Source of the DNA: Chondrosia reniformis
Taxonomy: Eukaryota > Porifera > Demospongiae > Chondrillida > Chondrillidae
Reading direction: 5' to 3'
NCBI GenBank assembly: GCA_947172415.1
Contig: OX359195.1
Span: 2,971,501-3,035,500 of the forward strand
DNA: 64,000 bases
The position numbers and the translations under genes are program-made. The notes beneath the pieces are model-generated. The model had not been told where the DNA came from, made no database searches, and saw only the letters and a program-made list of their open reading frames with translations. Positions 24,201 to 32,589 of the stretch are shown here, one piece after another; the stretch's first letter is position 1, and each line of letters begins with the position of its first letter.

Positions 24201-26977
24201 TAATGGCGAATGGGGTACAATCTGTGACAGTCAGTTGTCCTTCAAATTGCAAGATGCTCATGTTATCTGCAGAATGCTGGGATACCCAAGAGCAGATAAT
24301 GTATCATTCCATGGCAATGGCAATGGACCAATTTGGCTGGATCAAGTATCATGTGCAGGTCATGAGTCATCAATTACTATGTGCAACTCAACCAGATGGG
24401 GCAATAACAACTGTAGCCATTCACAAGATGTTGGTGTTACCTGCTATGGTATGACCACTAATCGTGTACTGACTATATATTTGTGTCCATCAGGAGTTGA
24501 TAATTTTTAAACCCTGAAATTTGTGCCTGGTACATGATGTGTTAAATGGTGTTTTCAGATGAAAAACAGGTTTAACGTTTCCTACCAAAAGTATTAAATG
24601 TTGTCAAAATGAGTGACTTGCTGACTTGACATGCTTTTAACAGAGTTAAGTACCACAATAGATACAGTTGTGTTTATTTTGGGCTATGTTTCTTCTTCTA
24701 TTGGCTAAATATACATAGATATAGCTCAAAATACATATTACAACATTGTGTGCATTCCTCCAGTGACCTGACAATGCAAAAAGATAATACATGTGTATGT
24801 GCCAAAACCTTTATCTTTTTTAAATACCACATCTATAGCTCCATATCCAAGAATACGTTTAGTAGGAGCAAACAGTACAGAAAATGGAACAGTCAGTCAG
24901 GGAAGACTTGAAGTTTTCTATAATGGTGATTGGGGAACAATCTGTGATGATAGCTTTGGCCACATTGAAGCTACAATTGCCTGTCGTGAGCTTGGATTTT
25001 CTACATCCATCTCATATAGTAGAGCAAGTAGTTATCCAGTTGGAAGTGGAATTGGAGAAGTGAGTACATTAGAATATATTTTACTTAGTGAAATATATAC
25101 ATATGTACGTAGATACCCAATATATGTAAGTTGGACTTGCATTGCACTTTCATTTCAAATTTAGAAACGAAAGTACAGTACGTACGTATATATCTGGTTA
25201 TTTGAGCATCAACAACATTTATTGAATCAGTATTCTGAATGTTTTGACCCAAAGGTCTTCAGCAGATATTAAAAACATGGAGGAAAACACTAGTTAAATA
25301 AGGAGATGTTGACATGGTTTGATGACTGTAGTATTCTGTGAATTGTGCCACATATTTAATAAAGGTAAAAATTATTTAGGAATTGAATGTAGTGTGGGAT
25401 TGGGTCTAGGTTCATTCCTTGAGCCATGTTCATGCATGGAAATGATTGTCTGAGCATTACTACTTTAATTTTCCTTCTGGTCTTATACTGTTCCATTGAA
25501 ATCATCATTGCTTCTTCCCAGGTTATGTCATGCATTGTTCTCTGGAGATACACTGCTAATGACTTATTCTTGTCAGATCTTCTTACTGTTCTTTTGTTCT
25601 CACATCCTTTGGACATGGACCAAGGAATGAACCTATATAGACCCAATCTGGACATCATCTCCCCCATTATACCTTTGGGTCGAAACATTCAGAATACTGA
25701 TTTCGTTAAATGTTGCTGATGCTCAAATAGCCAGTTATCATAGTTTCTATTTATACGTACGTACGTACATATATTATCAAGGATTAGAGATATATAAATA
25801 CTTCCACTTGTCTTTCACAACTGAGTTGTTTAGTTCTGTAGGCCATATCAAATGGGATAAAATTTTGTTTTAATTCTGAGATTAACTATGGCAGATTGTG
25901 AAATCACATGCAACAACTTATTCCTTACAATATATTTCATCTCTATTTTGGTTACTTAAAACAATATATATATATCACTATACTGCTATTTCTACTTACA
26001 ATTTGTAACTAAATGACTGTCTTTATCTTTTATGAAAATGCTATGGACTAGAAATGTGAATTAAATATTTGTTGTGATATAAATATATGTATATGAGATA
26101 CACCATAATCACATTTGTCGTTAATATGGTGACTTTGTACTTCTGCAGATTTGGCTGGACAATGTTAACTGCACTGGCAGTGAAAGCTCTATTATTCACT
26201 GTGACCACTATAATTGGGGAGTTCACAACTGTGATCATTCTGAAGATATCTACATTTCCTGTGGATGTAAGTGTACATATTATTTGTTATTATTAGTCTG
26301 TGTACATATGTATTAATACATAGCAATTCATATATACAGATACTGACTGTTATTCATTATTGGAGAGTGGTGAAACTAGATCTGGTGTGTACATGATATC
26401 ACCACGGCCGTACAGTTATTTCTCAGTCTACTGTGACATGGATACTGATGGTGGAGGATGGCAATTATTGCAGAAACGATACAATGGGGTTCAGTCATTT
26501 TCCCAGCATTTTTATTCATACAATGGTGGTTTTGGCAACATCTCTGGAGAACATTGGCTTGGGCTTTACAATACTAAACTACTTCTTCAATTCCAAAATA
26601 AGACAGGATACCATGTAGAATTAAGAATTGACTTACGTGCGGCAGATAACAGTACTGCCTATGCACAATATAACAGCTTCAGCCTTGAAGATTACTATTA
26701 TCAACTTGCTGTTGGAGACTACAGTGGGACAGCTGGTGACTCTTTATCAGCTCACAATGGATACAGATTTAGTGCAGACTATCGTGATTTTGATGGTAAC
26801 TATACAGTTGAATGCTCCAAGGTCTATGATGGAGGGTGGTGGTTCAATCCTCAGTGTATTGATGGATACCTCAATGGCCCATACACAAAGAATGGAACTG
26901 TAGGAATGGTCTGGCCCACTTGGAGAGGACAAGAACAGCTTGTTGCCTCTGAAATCAGGCTGAGAGTTACTCCATAA
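8959..26977 (+). CDS. Giant secreted vWA - 19x SRCR - fibrinogen-domain protein (23 exons)
   Basis: Exons: 8959-9283, 11393-11923, 12076-12408, 12541-12858, 13034-13321, 13401-13700, 14109-14402, 15125-15433, 15503-15790, 16129-16437, 16560-16853, 17220-17528, 18576-18863, 18955-19260, 20448-20735, 20827-21132, 22399-22692, 22999-23304, 23422-23721, 24122-24448, 24839-25059, 26149-26266, 26340-26977. All introns are GT-AG and phases match throughout. The sum is 7290 bases, 2429 residues plus TAA. Order: signal peptide and helix (1-108), vWA (109-285), SRCR1-19 (286-2217), fibrinogen-related domain (2218-2429). There is no C-terminal membrane segment, so it is predicted to be secreted. By analogy with DMBT1-like SRCR proteins and ficolin-type domains, it probably binds microbial or extracellular-matrix ligands. 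That role is inference. The start is the first ATG, giving a good signal peptide. Distant exons could in principle belong to alternative transcripts. Confidence 0.88.
10515..10558 (+). other. Possible G-quadruplex tract
   Basis: Four guanine runs of 5-6 bases (10515-10520, 10522-10527, 10545-10550, 10554-10558) are separated by 1, 17 and 3 bases. A second, weaker guanine-rich run lies near 10627-10655. Confidence 0.4.
10869..10914. repeat. Perfect 13-bp hairpin
   Basis: GTTTGGGCACACT at 10869-10881 is exactly complementary to 10902-10914. The sequence that follows is shared with about 61560-61690, where a longer imperfect hairpin also precedes it. Confidence 0.6.
11393..11923 (+). CDS. Exon 2: von Willebrand factor A domain
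   Basis: A complete vWA domain in one exon. The metal-ion (MIDAS) residues are all present: DGSGS near the start of the domain, the threonine of GGGTS in the middle, and the aspartate of LTDG. vWA domains bind protein ligands through the chelated metal ion. Both exon ends are phase 1, like the SRCR exons, so it can be shuffled without a frameshift. The acceptor at ATGTAG|ATAACTGC is the only nearby one that fits the phase of exon 1. Confidence 0.85.
12076..12408 (+). CDS. Exon 3: SRCR1 (B subtype)
   Basis: A short Thr/Pro linker, then a group-A SRCR domain with six cysteines and the signature [20 protein letters not shown]. Phase 1-1. The last 13 bases of the exon and its donor region (12396-12454) are duplicated just downstream (about 12474-12527), leaving a decoy GTAAGT in the intron. 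Confidence 0.88.
12541..12858 (+). CDS. Exon 4: SRCR2 (B subtype)
   Basis: Group-A SRCR with six cysteines ([20 protein letters not shown]). It is most like SRCR1, with the usual Leu-Gly after the second cysteine changed to Leu-Asp. Phase 1-1. SRCR1 and SRCR2 are the only adjacent B-B pair at the front of the array. Confidence 0.88.
13034..13321 (+). CDS. Exon 5: SRCR3 (A subtype)
   Basis: The first A-subtype domain. It is shorter (96 residues), lacks the GSGPILLD segment of B domains and ends YCSYYAEVSC. Six cysteines, phase 1-1. Confidence 0.88.
13401..13700 (+). CDS. Exon 6: SRCR4 (B subtype)
   Basis: B-subtype group-A SRCR (GTVCDNGFDLIDANVVCKEL, then GSGPILLEDVDC). Six cysteines, phase 1-1. 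Only 79 bases of intron separate it from SRCR3. Confidence 0.88.
14109..14402 (+). CDS. Exon 7: SRCR5 (A subtype)
   Basis: A-subtype SRCR (GHVCSNGWDVIDGDVLCREL), ending YCSYSAEVIC. It has an Asn-Glu-Ser glycosylation sequon after the third cysteine. Phase 1-1. Confidence 0.87.
14403..15124. other. Intron 7 (722 bases), no feature seen
   Basis: AT-rich intron without recognisable repeat or coding content. Confidence 0.5.
15125..15433 (+). CDS. Exon 8: SRCR6 (B subtype)
   Basis: B-subtype SRCR (GTVCANEWDLIDADVVCK, GPILLDGVDCSGNET, NCSHDQDV). Very close to SRCR8, 14 and 16. Six cysteines, phase 1-1. Confidence 0.88.
15503..15790 (+). CDS. Exon 9: SRCR7 (A subtype)
   Basis: A-subtype SRCR (SDICSYSWDYRDADVVCREL), ending YCSSKAGVTC. 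Phase 1-1, 69-base intron before it. Confidence 0.88.
16129..16437 (+). CDS. Exon 10: SRCR8 (B subtype)
   Basis: B-subtype SRCR whose central part (GTVCANEWDLIDADVVCKEL, GVEDTFMSDEF) is nearly the same as SRCR6. The N-terminal strand diverges. Phase 1-1. Confidence 0.88.
16560..16853 (+). CDS. Exon 11: SRCR9 (A subtype)
   Basis: A-subtype SRCR (ESICTNGWDMMDADVVCREL), ending EYCYYKAGVTC. Phase 1-1. Confidence 0.88.
17220..17528 (+). CDS. Exon 12: SRCR10 (B subtype)
   Basis: B-subtype SRCR (GTVCNNGWDVTDAVAVCKEL). Its second half plus 141 bases of following intron (17336-17669) recur almost unchanged at 19068-19401. Phase 1-1. Confidence 0.88.
17336..17669 (+). repeat. 334-bp block copied into exon 14 region
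   Basis: Spans the second half of exon 12 and the start of its intron. It matches 19068-19401 with only a few differences, most in the intron, and the two blocks have equal length. This marks gene conversion or unequal exchange between two B-type exons. Confidence 0.8.
17677..17768 (-). ncRNA. Hammerhead ribozyme motif, type I (intact core)
   Basis: On the minus strand the core reads CUGAUGA, stem II GUCC-UAAUAA-GGAC, GAAA, a minimal stem III (ACA-GC-UGU), then GUC at the predicted cleavage site between 17706 and 17705. Stem I has GCCAU:AUGGC next to the core, AUCG:CGAU further out and a 12-bp outer helix starting UAGCCACUC. All core nucleotides I know to be required are present. Pair 1.1-2.1 is a C-A mismatch. 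The tiny stem III resembles that of hammerheads in Penelope-like elements and retrozymes, which often cleave as dimers. It lies in an intron, antisense to the SRCR gene. Confidence 0.8.
17871..17960 (+). ncRNA. Hammerhead ribozyme motif, inverted second copy (core mutated)
   Basis: Same fold as the copy at 17677-17768 in opposite orientation: CTGATGA at 17900-17906, stem II GTCC-TAATAA-GGAC, ACAGCTGT and GTC. The GAAA box reads AAAA, changing the conserved G12 that acts as general base, so cleavage activity should be lost. Together with the left copy it forms an inverted pair separated by about 102 bases, which can fold into one long hairpin in the pre-mRNA. Confidence 0.75.
17961..18575. other. 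Remainder of intron 12
   Basis: A small inverted repeat (AACTCTGG at 17968-17975 against 18053-18060) follows the ribozyme pair. From 18072 the sequence is repeated at 19950 as part of the tandem duplication. Confidence 0.45.
18576..18863 (+). CDS. Exon 13: SRCR11 (A subtype)
   Basis: A-subtype SRCR (GSVCSYGWDLTDANVVCREL), nearly the same as SRCR13 and close to SRCR15, ending YCSYQATLSC. Phase 1-1. Confidence 0.88.
18955..19260 (+). CDS. Exon 14: SRCR12 (B subtype, chimeric exon)
   Basis: Up to VVCKELG (about 19080) it matches exon 16 (SRCR14). After that it matches exon 12 (SRCR10). The switch falls in a shared stretch beginning GTTTGCAAAGAATTGGG. The frame and six cysteines are kept. Phase 1-1. 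Confidence 0.88.
19402..20447. other. Intron 14, duplicated 3' half
   Basis: 19402-19949 is unique to this copy. 19950-20447 repeats 18072-18575. No coding content. Confidence 0.5.
20448..20735 (+). CDS. Exon 15: SRCR13 (A subtype)
   Basis: Duplicate of exon 13, with a few substitutions near the N-terminus (LNNYSGD for PNIFSGD). Phase 1-1. Confidence 0.88.
20827..21132 (+). CDS. Exon 16: SRCR14 (B subtype)
   Basis: B-subtype SRCR (GTVCANEWDLIDADVVCKEL). The usual NCSHDQDV is changed to NCLHDQTV, removing one glycosylation sequon. Phase 1-1. Confidence 0.88.
21133..22398. other. Intron 16 (1.27 kb)
   Basis: It carries one copy of the dispersed repeat starting GAGTACTCTCTAGGTAGGAATG (about 21286). 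The ORF at 21318-21569 lies in a pyrimidine-rich low-complexity stretch and is not believed. Confidence 0.45.
22399..22692 (+). CDS. Exon 17: SRCR15 (A subtype)
   Basis: A-subtype SRCR related to SRCR11 and 13 (GSVCSYGWDLTDANVVCREL). It has two extra residues near the fifth cysteine (YNCYDSATVSC). The acceptor region is also shared with exons 13 and 15. Phase 1-1. Confidence 0.87.
22999..23304 (+). CDS. Exon 18: SRCR16 (B subtype)
   Basis: B-subtype SRCR (GTVCANGWDLIDADVVCKEM, GPILLDGVNCSGNET, NCSHDQDV). Phase 1-1. Confidence 0.88.
23422..23721 (+). CDS. Exon 19: SRCR17 (A subtype)
   Basis: A-subtype SRCR (DSICTYSWDIKDSDVVCREL), ending YCSYEAGVVC. Last A domain of the array. Phase 1-1. Confidence 0.87.
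24122..24448 (+). CDS. Exon 20: SRCR18 (divergent B subtype)
   Basis: B-like SRCR with an insertion between the first two cysteines (GTICDSQLSFKLQDAHVICRML) and an intact tail (NCSHSQDVGVTC). Phase 1-1. Two codons of linker precede it. Confidence 0.87.
24839..25059 (+). CDS. Exon 21: SRCR19, first part
   Basis: The N-terminal two thirds of the last SRCR (GTICDDSFGHIEATIACREL). It is the only SRCR split by an intron. The donor GAA|GTGAGT leaves phase 0, matched by the next exon. Confidence 0.83.
25194..25734. mobile_element. Non-autonomous inverted-repeat element in intron 21
   Basis: The ends are inverted copies of about 57 bases: CTGGTTATTTGAGCATCA on the left against the reverse complement ending at 25734. 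They include a TATTCTGAATGTTT motif. Overlapping open frames of about 100 codons on both strands lack recognisable domains. The target duplication is unclear. Confidence 0.65.
26149..26266 (+). CDS. Exon 22: SRCR19, last part
   Basis: Begins IWLDNVNCTGSESS and ends with the last cysteines (HNCDHSEDIYISC). It completes SRCR19 in frame with exon 21 and ends in phase 1, as the fibrinogen exon needs. Confidence 0.83.
26340..26977 (+). CDS. Exon 23: fibrinogen-related domain, C-terminus
   Basis: A full fibrinogen C-terminal domain of about 212 residues: DCYSLLESGE, VYCDMDTDGGGWQLLQKR, GEHWLGL, then ECSKVYDGGWWFNPQC and GMVWPTWRG. The acidic DYRDFDGNY stretch sits where calcium is usually bound. 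In ficolins and tachylectins this fold binds acetylated sugars. Ligand here unknown. Ends TAA at 26975-26977. Confidence 0.9.
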
Positions 26978-27109
26978 AATTTAAAGTACAAAAAGTTGGA
27001 ACTGGCTTTAATTGTGTGAACTTATAAGCATTTGTTTTAGGCCTTTAAACAACAACTGTTGCAGTTAGCATTGTAGAATAATGTAGCTTGTAAGATTTTT
27101 GCTTCTTAA

Positions 27110-27115
27110 AATAAA
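27110..27115 (+). terminator. Polyadenylation signal of the SRCR gene
   Basis: AATAAA 133 bases after the stop codon of the large gene. It is the first match in the 3' flank. Confidence 0.6.
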
Positions 27116-27694
27116 CTTTAGATATGCTGTAACATTATTCCATAAGTAAAAATTTGATCACATACATATAAAACAACAAACCTTATGAATGAATATATAC
27201 GTATACATACCCATGAAAAAGAGTGTTACATGTAGCAGGTCTGTCAGCTGCAGTTAATTCTGTCATAGACAGAAATGTTTCATAACTGTAGGAAACATGT
27301 TACAGCTCTGAAACAGTTCTCTGACAGTTCTCTGACAGTACTGTAAAAATCTTTTGAATTAACAACTAATATTTTGATTAAAAGTGTTAATTTAACTGCA
27401 GCATACAGACCTGCCACAGTTATGATTTTTAAAGGCTAGTTAGCATGTATTCAACAGGCCTGCCACAGTCATATCTGCAGTTTACAGTCATGGGACAGCT
27501 ATCTATATATGTCAGCTACAATCATGTGACTGCTGTACAGCTACAGTCATGTTAGCACTCTGCACATATTGTACATATATTGCAGTCAGTGATTACTATA
27601 TAATACATTATCATGATACATAAAAGACAAAAGTAGATATCAGGTCCTGAAAATATTATATTATAAAATAAACTAAAAAATGATCTGTTGTTCT

Positions 27695-29058
27695 TCACTG
27701 TATGACTTCATCTTCTTCATTATCATTACACGATGGCTGGCTACCTTGGTCTAAAGTCTTTAGTTTCCTCCTTTTTTCAGCACATACATCGTTTACAATC
27801 TTTGTGATGGCTTCCTCTGTTATTTCACTTACGTTTTTATAAAGCAGTAAAATAAAATCTGAAGAGTAGTATAGGATTAGGATAAAAGAGCACATCATGA
27901 TATATTAGCTAGCAATATACAGATAGCTGCAAACCTTTGCATGCTCCAAGCTTGTTAGGATCCACAGCAACAAAAGCTGAGCCTTTCTTTCCTTTGGCAG
28001 AATGATCAGCCAGATATTCCACATCAAAAACTGTCTGTAGGAGTTTCCTAAAGCAGTACTTCCAGCTGTGGTTTTTGGACAGTAGGTGTAATGTCTTGGC
28101 TGCATTCCTTCCAATGTGGATGCCAGAACCTTTTGAAATCTCCACCAGATCCAGTTGTGAGCTAGTAGTGGTCCCTTGACTACTTCGTTCATTAGTTAAT
28201 TCTTGTACTGTTTTTTCCAGATTAAAAACCTTTTCAGTTAGCATATCAATTGTTGCAGTGAGTTTTAAGTATTGAGTGTAGTTAAGGGACCATCCTAATC
28301 GATCTGGTGACTGCATGTGGTTCAATGGCATTGTTGTAAGAGGACTTCTCTGATACAGGTCTTAATTGGTTTCTTGGGTGGACTTGGGGTGGTTGCATAG
28401 GTGGGGAGGTGAACTGGTAGCCATTGTAGGTTTGCCCAGTGTTTGTTATTGGTAGGTATCCTGCCAAATTGAAGCTGTTCTCATTAGGTGTCACTGCAGA
28501 TGATACCTGGATATTTCTCTCTGTCTCAGACCTTAAGCCTATGCTAGAATAGGCAGATCCAATCACTGATGAAACACTAGGTTGGATGTTTTCAGCAGGG
28601 CATGCTAAGCTCTGTTCTACCTCAGATCTTTGGATCATATTTTCTTCAATTCTTCTTATTCTTTGACTTATTTGTAAGTCACTTTCTTCATCTGTAGAAG
28701 GGGTTTCTAACCCAATAGGTTGGCTACAGCTTTCATAAGGCTGCTGAAGTTGAGCCTGAAATTCTTCTGCTTCTTTCTGTGCCCTATTGTTTTTTATTGT
28801 TTTGATTCTTTCTGTCTGCTTCTTAGTCTGAGGATTTGTCCTCTTCCTTATTCTGCTGTCCTGCTTAGTTTGCAAAAAGCCTTCTAAATAGGAATCCATG
28901 TCTTCCTTACTGCCATATCTAATAATAGTTCCCATGGCACTTGTTTTCTTCCACTGACATTTAACCTTTTCACCAATCTTAATATTTTCATGCTTGATTT
29001 GCTGTCGACTTCTTTTACTGTAAGAACCATTTTCCCACTGAACTATGCAGTATTCCAT
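27695..29058 (-). CDS. BEN-domain protein of the EnSpm-like element
   Basis: Two exons, 29058-27935 and 27858-27695. The donor AAG|GTTTGC and acceptor CTTCAG|AT agree in phase 1. It starts MEYCIVQWENGSYSKRS. A low-complexity, charged middle follows, then a coiled-coil-like stretch (TIDMLTEKVFNLEKTVQEL). The C-terminal BEN-like domain carries CFRKLLQTVFDVEYLADHS, VAVDPNKLGACK and, across the splice, a helix ending in EEAITKIVNDVC. BEN domains bind DNA and chromatin partners. A one-base frame change near 28350 joins the two open frames, so this copy is either mildly broken or carries a sequence error. Confidence 0.65.
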
Positions 29059-29059
29059 T

Positions 29060-29292
29060 CCACTCCTGATCGATATGCAGCGCTTTTACTCTGAAAACTG
29101 ACTCATTCGAGGTGTAAGAAATGTTTAAAACTTCCGCTATTATTACGTCATATAAAATAGGCCAATCAGTGTTGCCCTAGTATCGGATATTTTAGTGTTC
29201 GTCCGTGTCGATACTTAGTATACGGTATAGTTTTCGAGTCGGTAATTTGTTAACTTTTTTGCCTAAATCGTCTACGATGTAAATCGTCTACG
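29060..29292. promoter_or_regulatory. Divergent promoter region of the EnSpm-like element
   Basis: Only about 230 bases separate the starts of the BEN gene (-) and the transposase (+), so they likely share control sequences. A 16-base direct repeat, AAATCGTCTACGATGT, occurs twice just before the transposase ATG. Confidence 0.4.
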
Positions 29293-31200
29293 ATGTCAGA
29301 GCGTAAGAAGCGGAGAGCAAAGAGAGCGAGGACTGGAAGCTGTCTGATGGTAAGAGAGAAATATATACAATTTAACTTGTATGGAATTAAAAGATCGACC
29401 CTATTTGCTTTAATCATTCAGACGAAGACTTCGAAGATTACGCCGAATATGACAGATTAACAGAACTGACTGAGGCTGAGGACGCTGATTTGCAGATTTC
29501 GTCAGGTGAACTTTTATCACTCGTAACATCATTCTACCTAAAGCATAAACTAACTAAGAAGGCGCTTGGTGATCTATTAAAACTGCTTTCGCGTGTGTGT
29601 ACGCTTCCAGCAGCTTTCTTTAGAAGTACATACCTATTTACTAAGCACATTGGAGAAGACATGGAGGAAGCGCAGCGTTGTTACTACTGTTCAACATGTG
29701 GAGGAGAACTACCAAATTGCGATAGTGAATGTTCCGATTGTGGTGAGAAGTTTGCAAATGCTCCATACTTCCTACTACTTCCTCTTGAAGCTTAAATACA
29801 GCGAAAATTTGACCAGAAAAAATTTGTTTCTAACTTAGAGTATCGCTTTGAAAGATCTGTACACAGGGATTCATCAACTATTCAGGATATTTATGATGGA
29901 TCAGTATATAAACGTTTAAGTGAAAATGAAGGCCCTATCATAGTGGTCCAAGAGCACATTCACATGTTTGGCCGTTCATCAAGAGTGATCCTACTGGACC
30001 AAAAAGAACTCATCAGCAGTTCATTGCCAATGGCATAGAAGCTGCCAGGTCTCACAATCCCATCGCAGGAATTGTAGGTATAACTCCACTTGCAATGGTT
30101 CACAGTTACAATGTGATTCAAGGAACAGCTATAGACCACATGCATGGAATATTCCTGGGAGTTGTTAGGAACCTTCTCTCATTATGGTTTCAATCTGACC
30201 ACCACAAGGAACCTTATTATCTTGGTAAGAGTACCAACATCATCAGTCAACTACTCCTGTCCTCCAAGCCTCCATGTGAATTTAGTCGGTGCCCCCGATC
30301 AATTAGTGAAAGGAAGGACTGGAAGGCTTCTGAGTATAGAATGTTCCTGCTCTATTACACGCCTATCCTAGAAGGTATCCTACCATCAGTCTATTTTGAA
30401 CATTTGGAGCTTTTGGTTCAAGCTGTTTATATTCTGCTTAGTATGAATATTTCAGAGAATCAGATAACAGCAGCTGAGAGATTTCTCACCAATTTTGTGC
30501 ATAGATATGCAAATTTGTATGGCGAGCAGCATATGAACATGAATGTGCATAACCTCCTCTACTATGCTGATAGTGTCAGAGAGTTAGGTCCATTATGGAC
30601 CACCTCATTGTTCCCGTTTGAGAGCTTTAATGGGCAAGTTCGTCGCTTCATCCATGGCACAAGAGGGATTGGAGAACAGGCAATCCAGTGTGTTCAGATA
30701 ATGCAAAAAAATATCAAAGGGAAAAAGTGGAAGGAAATGAAACAATAATTTTGGGAGCAACTTCAGTGCATGAAATGACCAAAGATGAACAAGATGTAAT
30801 CAAAGTTGTGCACTGCGATTGGAGTACTGCAACATGGGTTAAATTCTCAAGAATATGTCACAAAAATGTTAGTTATCATAGTGAATCATGGAATCAATCA
30901 TCCCATCATGATAATACTGTAGCCATGTATGCAACCAATCAGCAGAACATTAACTTTGGTCGCATAGTATCATTCATCCTTCAACATGGTCAACAGCCAT
31001 CAAAAACATATGTAATGATCAGACCATTTACATTACAGACATCAGTTTTTTCTTCTATTACTCATATACATCGTATTTCAACTGATGTACAAACTCTACA
31101 TTGCATTCCAGTTTCTTCTATTTTAGCTAAATGTATGGTCATTACTAACTGTAATCACAATTTTGTAGCCATTCCACTAGTTCACTTTGATGGTGACTAA
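29293..31200 (+). pseudogene. Tnp2-like (EnSpm) transposase, broken
   Basis: Starts at the ATG at 29293. A short first exon ending at 29302 (GAGC|GTAAGA) joins in phase with 29422. Recognisable parts: a four-cysteine cluster (CYYCSTCGGELPNCDSECSDC), DIYDGSVYKRL, WPFIKSDPTGPKRTHQQF, IDHMHGIFLGVVRNLL and FPFESFNGQVRRFIHGTR, typical of Tnp2 transposases. Breaks: TAA at 29793-29795, loss of the central section after about 29940 with a change of frame, and another frameshift near 30720. The catalytic core is at least partly missing. Confidence 0.75.
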
Positions 31201-31244
31201 TATCAGCTTTATTCATTATAGGTACATTATTATAATTATTTTGA

Positions 31245-31500
31245 TCTGTGGCAGACCTGTAATTTCCAGGCATGTAAATTGACAGTTGATCGACAGTTGT
31301 GTAACTACGTGATAACAAGATGTGGCAAGTTTTAAATCTGTGGCAGACCTGTAATTTCCAGGCATGTAAATTGACAGTTGATCGACAGTTGTGTAACTAC
31401 GTGATAACAAGATGTGGCAAGTTTTAAATCTGTGGCAGACCTGTAATTTCCAGGCATGTAAATTGACAGTTGAATGACAGTTGTGTAACAATGTGATAAC
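31245..31500. repeat. Subterminal tandem repeat, 92 bp x 2.8
   Basis: Copies start at 31245, 31337 and 31429 with TCTGTGGCAGACCTGTAATT. They sit just inside the right end of the EnSpm-like element, where transposase-binding repeats are expected. Confidence 0.8.
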
Positions 31501-31655
31501 AATGTGATAACTAAATTTATGAAAATTTCAGGTCTGAGCCCTAACTGCTAAACAACTGATAAATAAACAGTTGTTAAACAGTCATGCAACAGTCATATTA
31601 ACTGTTAAGCAGTTGTGCCACAGTTCTGTAGCAGGCAAACATTTTTTCATGGGTA

Positions 31656-32589
31656 AGCTTAAGAAAACCTTGCAAAAATAGGTTTACAAGAAAATTAACC
31701 ATGCGGGCTGATGGTAAGTCATACTATAATCAGCTCTCACATGCTGAGGAAATGTTTAGGGTTTGACATCTAGCTGTCATTATTCTTCAATTATGAGCTT
31801 TGATGTGGCAGTAGGAAGTAGCAACTTGTGAGCAGAGCAAACTTGAGAGATGGCTAAACTTGCATTTGCACTTGATCTGAGAACGTTGCTCCATCAGGGA
31901 AACAGATATCTAGTCCACACTTTGCAGTTAAATGACTTATCCCAACACCCATATTGTAGTCGGACAGCATCTTCTCAAAGGTAATAACCAACCTTTAATG
32001 AAAGAGTAAAACCCACATGTAATTAATGCAGGTTATTAGAGATTTATTTTTATATAGTTACAGTTACTTGATCAATCTATATAACACATGTGCAATTCTT
32101 AATGGGTGGTACAACTATGTGACCATGTCATCATAACTCTATACACAGAGTTATCATGACCAGTTACCTTGTCATATATTAACATAAGCGACAGTGTGCC
32201 CATGATATATAATTAGTTGCATGCCAACCAATGGAATGGATGCCAGGAACAACACTGCAAAGGTTAAGGGATTGTCATCTCCATGCAGGTATACACCATG
32301 AGAAACTACAACCACCTGCAGGTCATGAAGAGGAGGGAAAAAGGAGAGATGGAGGGAGAGGTGAGGGAGAGAAGTGTTAATTAGTAGTGACTACTCCTAA
32401 AAGTTTAGTTACGTGAGTCTGACCCATCTTTTGACTAGCCTCTCCTAACCTAAACCAGCCTAGTGAATCTTAAAGATCTTACTCCAAAGACCCTTTCTGT
32501 TAAATTTGGTGGTTTTCCCTTTGTTACTCTTAAAGTTGTGAGGACATTTTACTTTTCACACCTCAAACTATAGAACTATCTACTACAAA
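31656..32589. other. No gene recognised
   Basis: AT-rich stretch with a small palindrome (TAACTCTATACACAGAGTTA near 32136) and a purine-rich run near 32330-32370. No coding signal. Confidence 0.45.

Larger units (their letters stand above)
27210..31653. mobile_element. EnSpm/CACTA-like DNA transposon, 4.4 kb
   Basis: Terminal inverted repeat CCCATGAAAAA at 27210-27220 and TTTTTTCATGGG ending at 31653, flanked by TA on both sides (27208-27209 and 31654-31655). Subterminal regions are crowded with short ACAGTT/CTGTCA repeats, typical of this class. Inside are a Tnp2-like transposase (+) and a BEN-domain gene (-) read divergently from about 29060-29290. The transposase is broken, so this copy cannot move itself. 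Confidence 0.8.

Noticed and set aside
12700..26903. Same-strand out-of-frame ORFs within SRCR and fibrinogen exons (12700-12912, 14208-14414, 15575-15826, 26628-26903 and others)
   Set aside because: They lie in a different frame from the phase-matched splice chain and show no protein features.
29281..29350. Longer first exon of the Tnp2-like transposase ending at the GTAAGAG donor at 29350
   Set aside because: It leaves phase 0, which runs into a stop after the acceptor at 29421. The donor at 29303 fits the phase.
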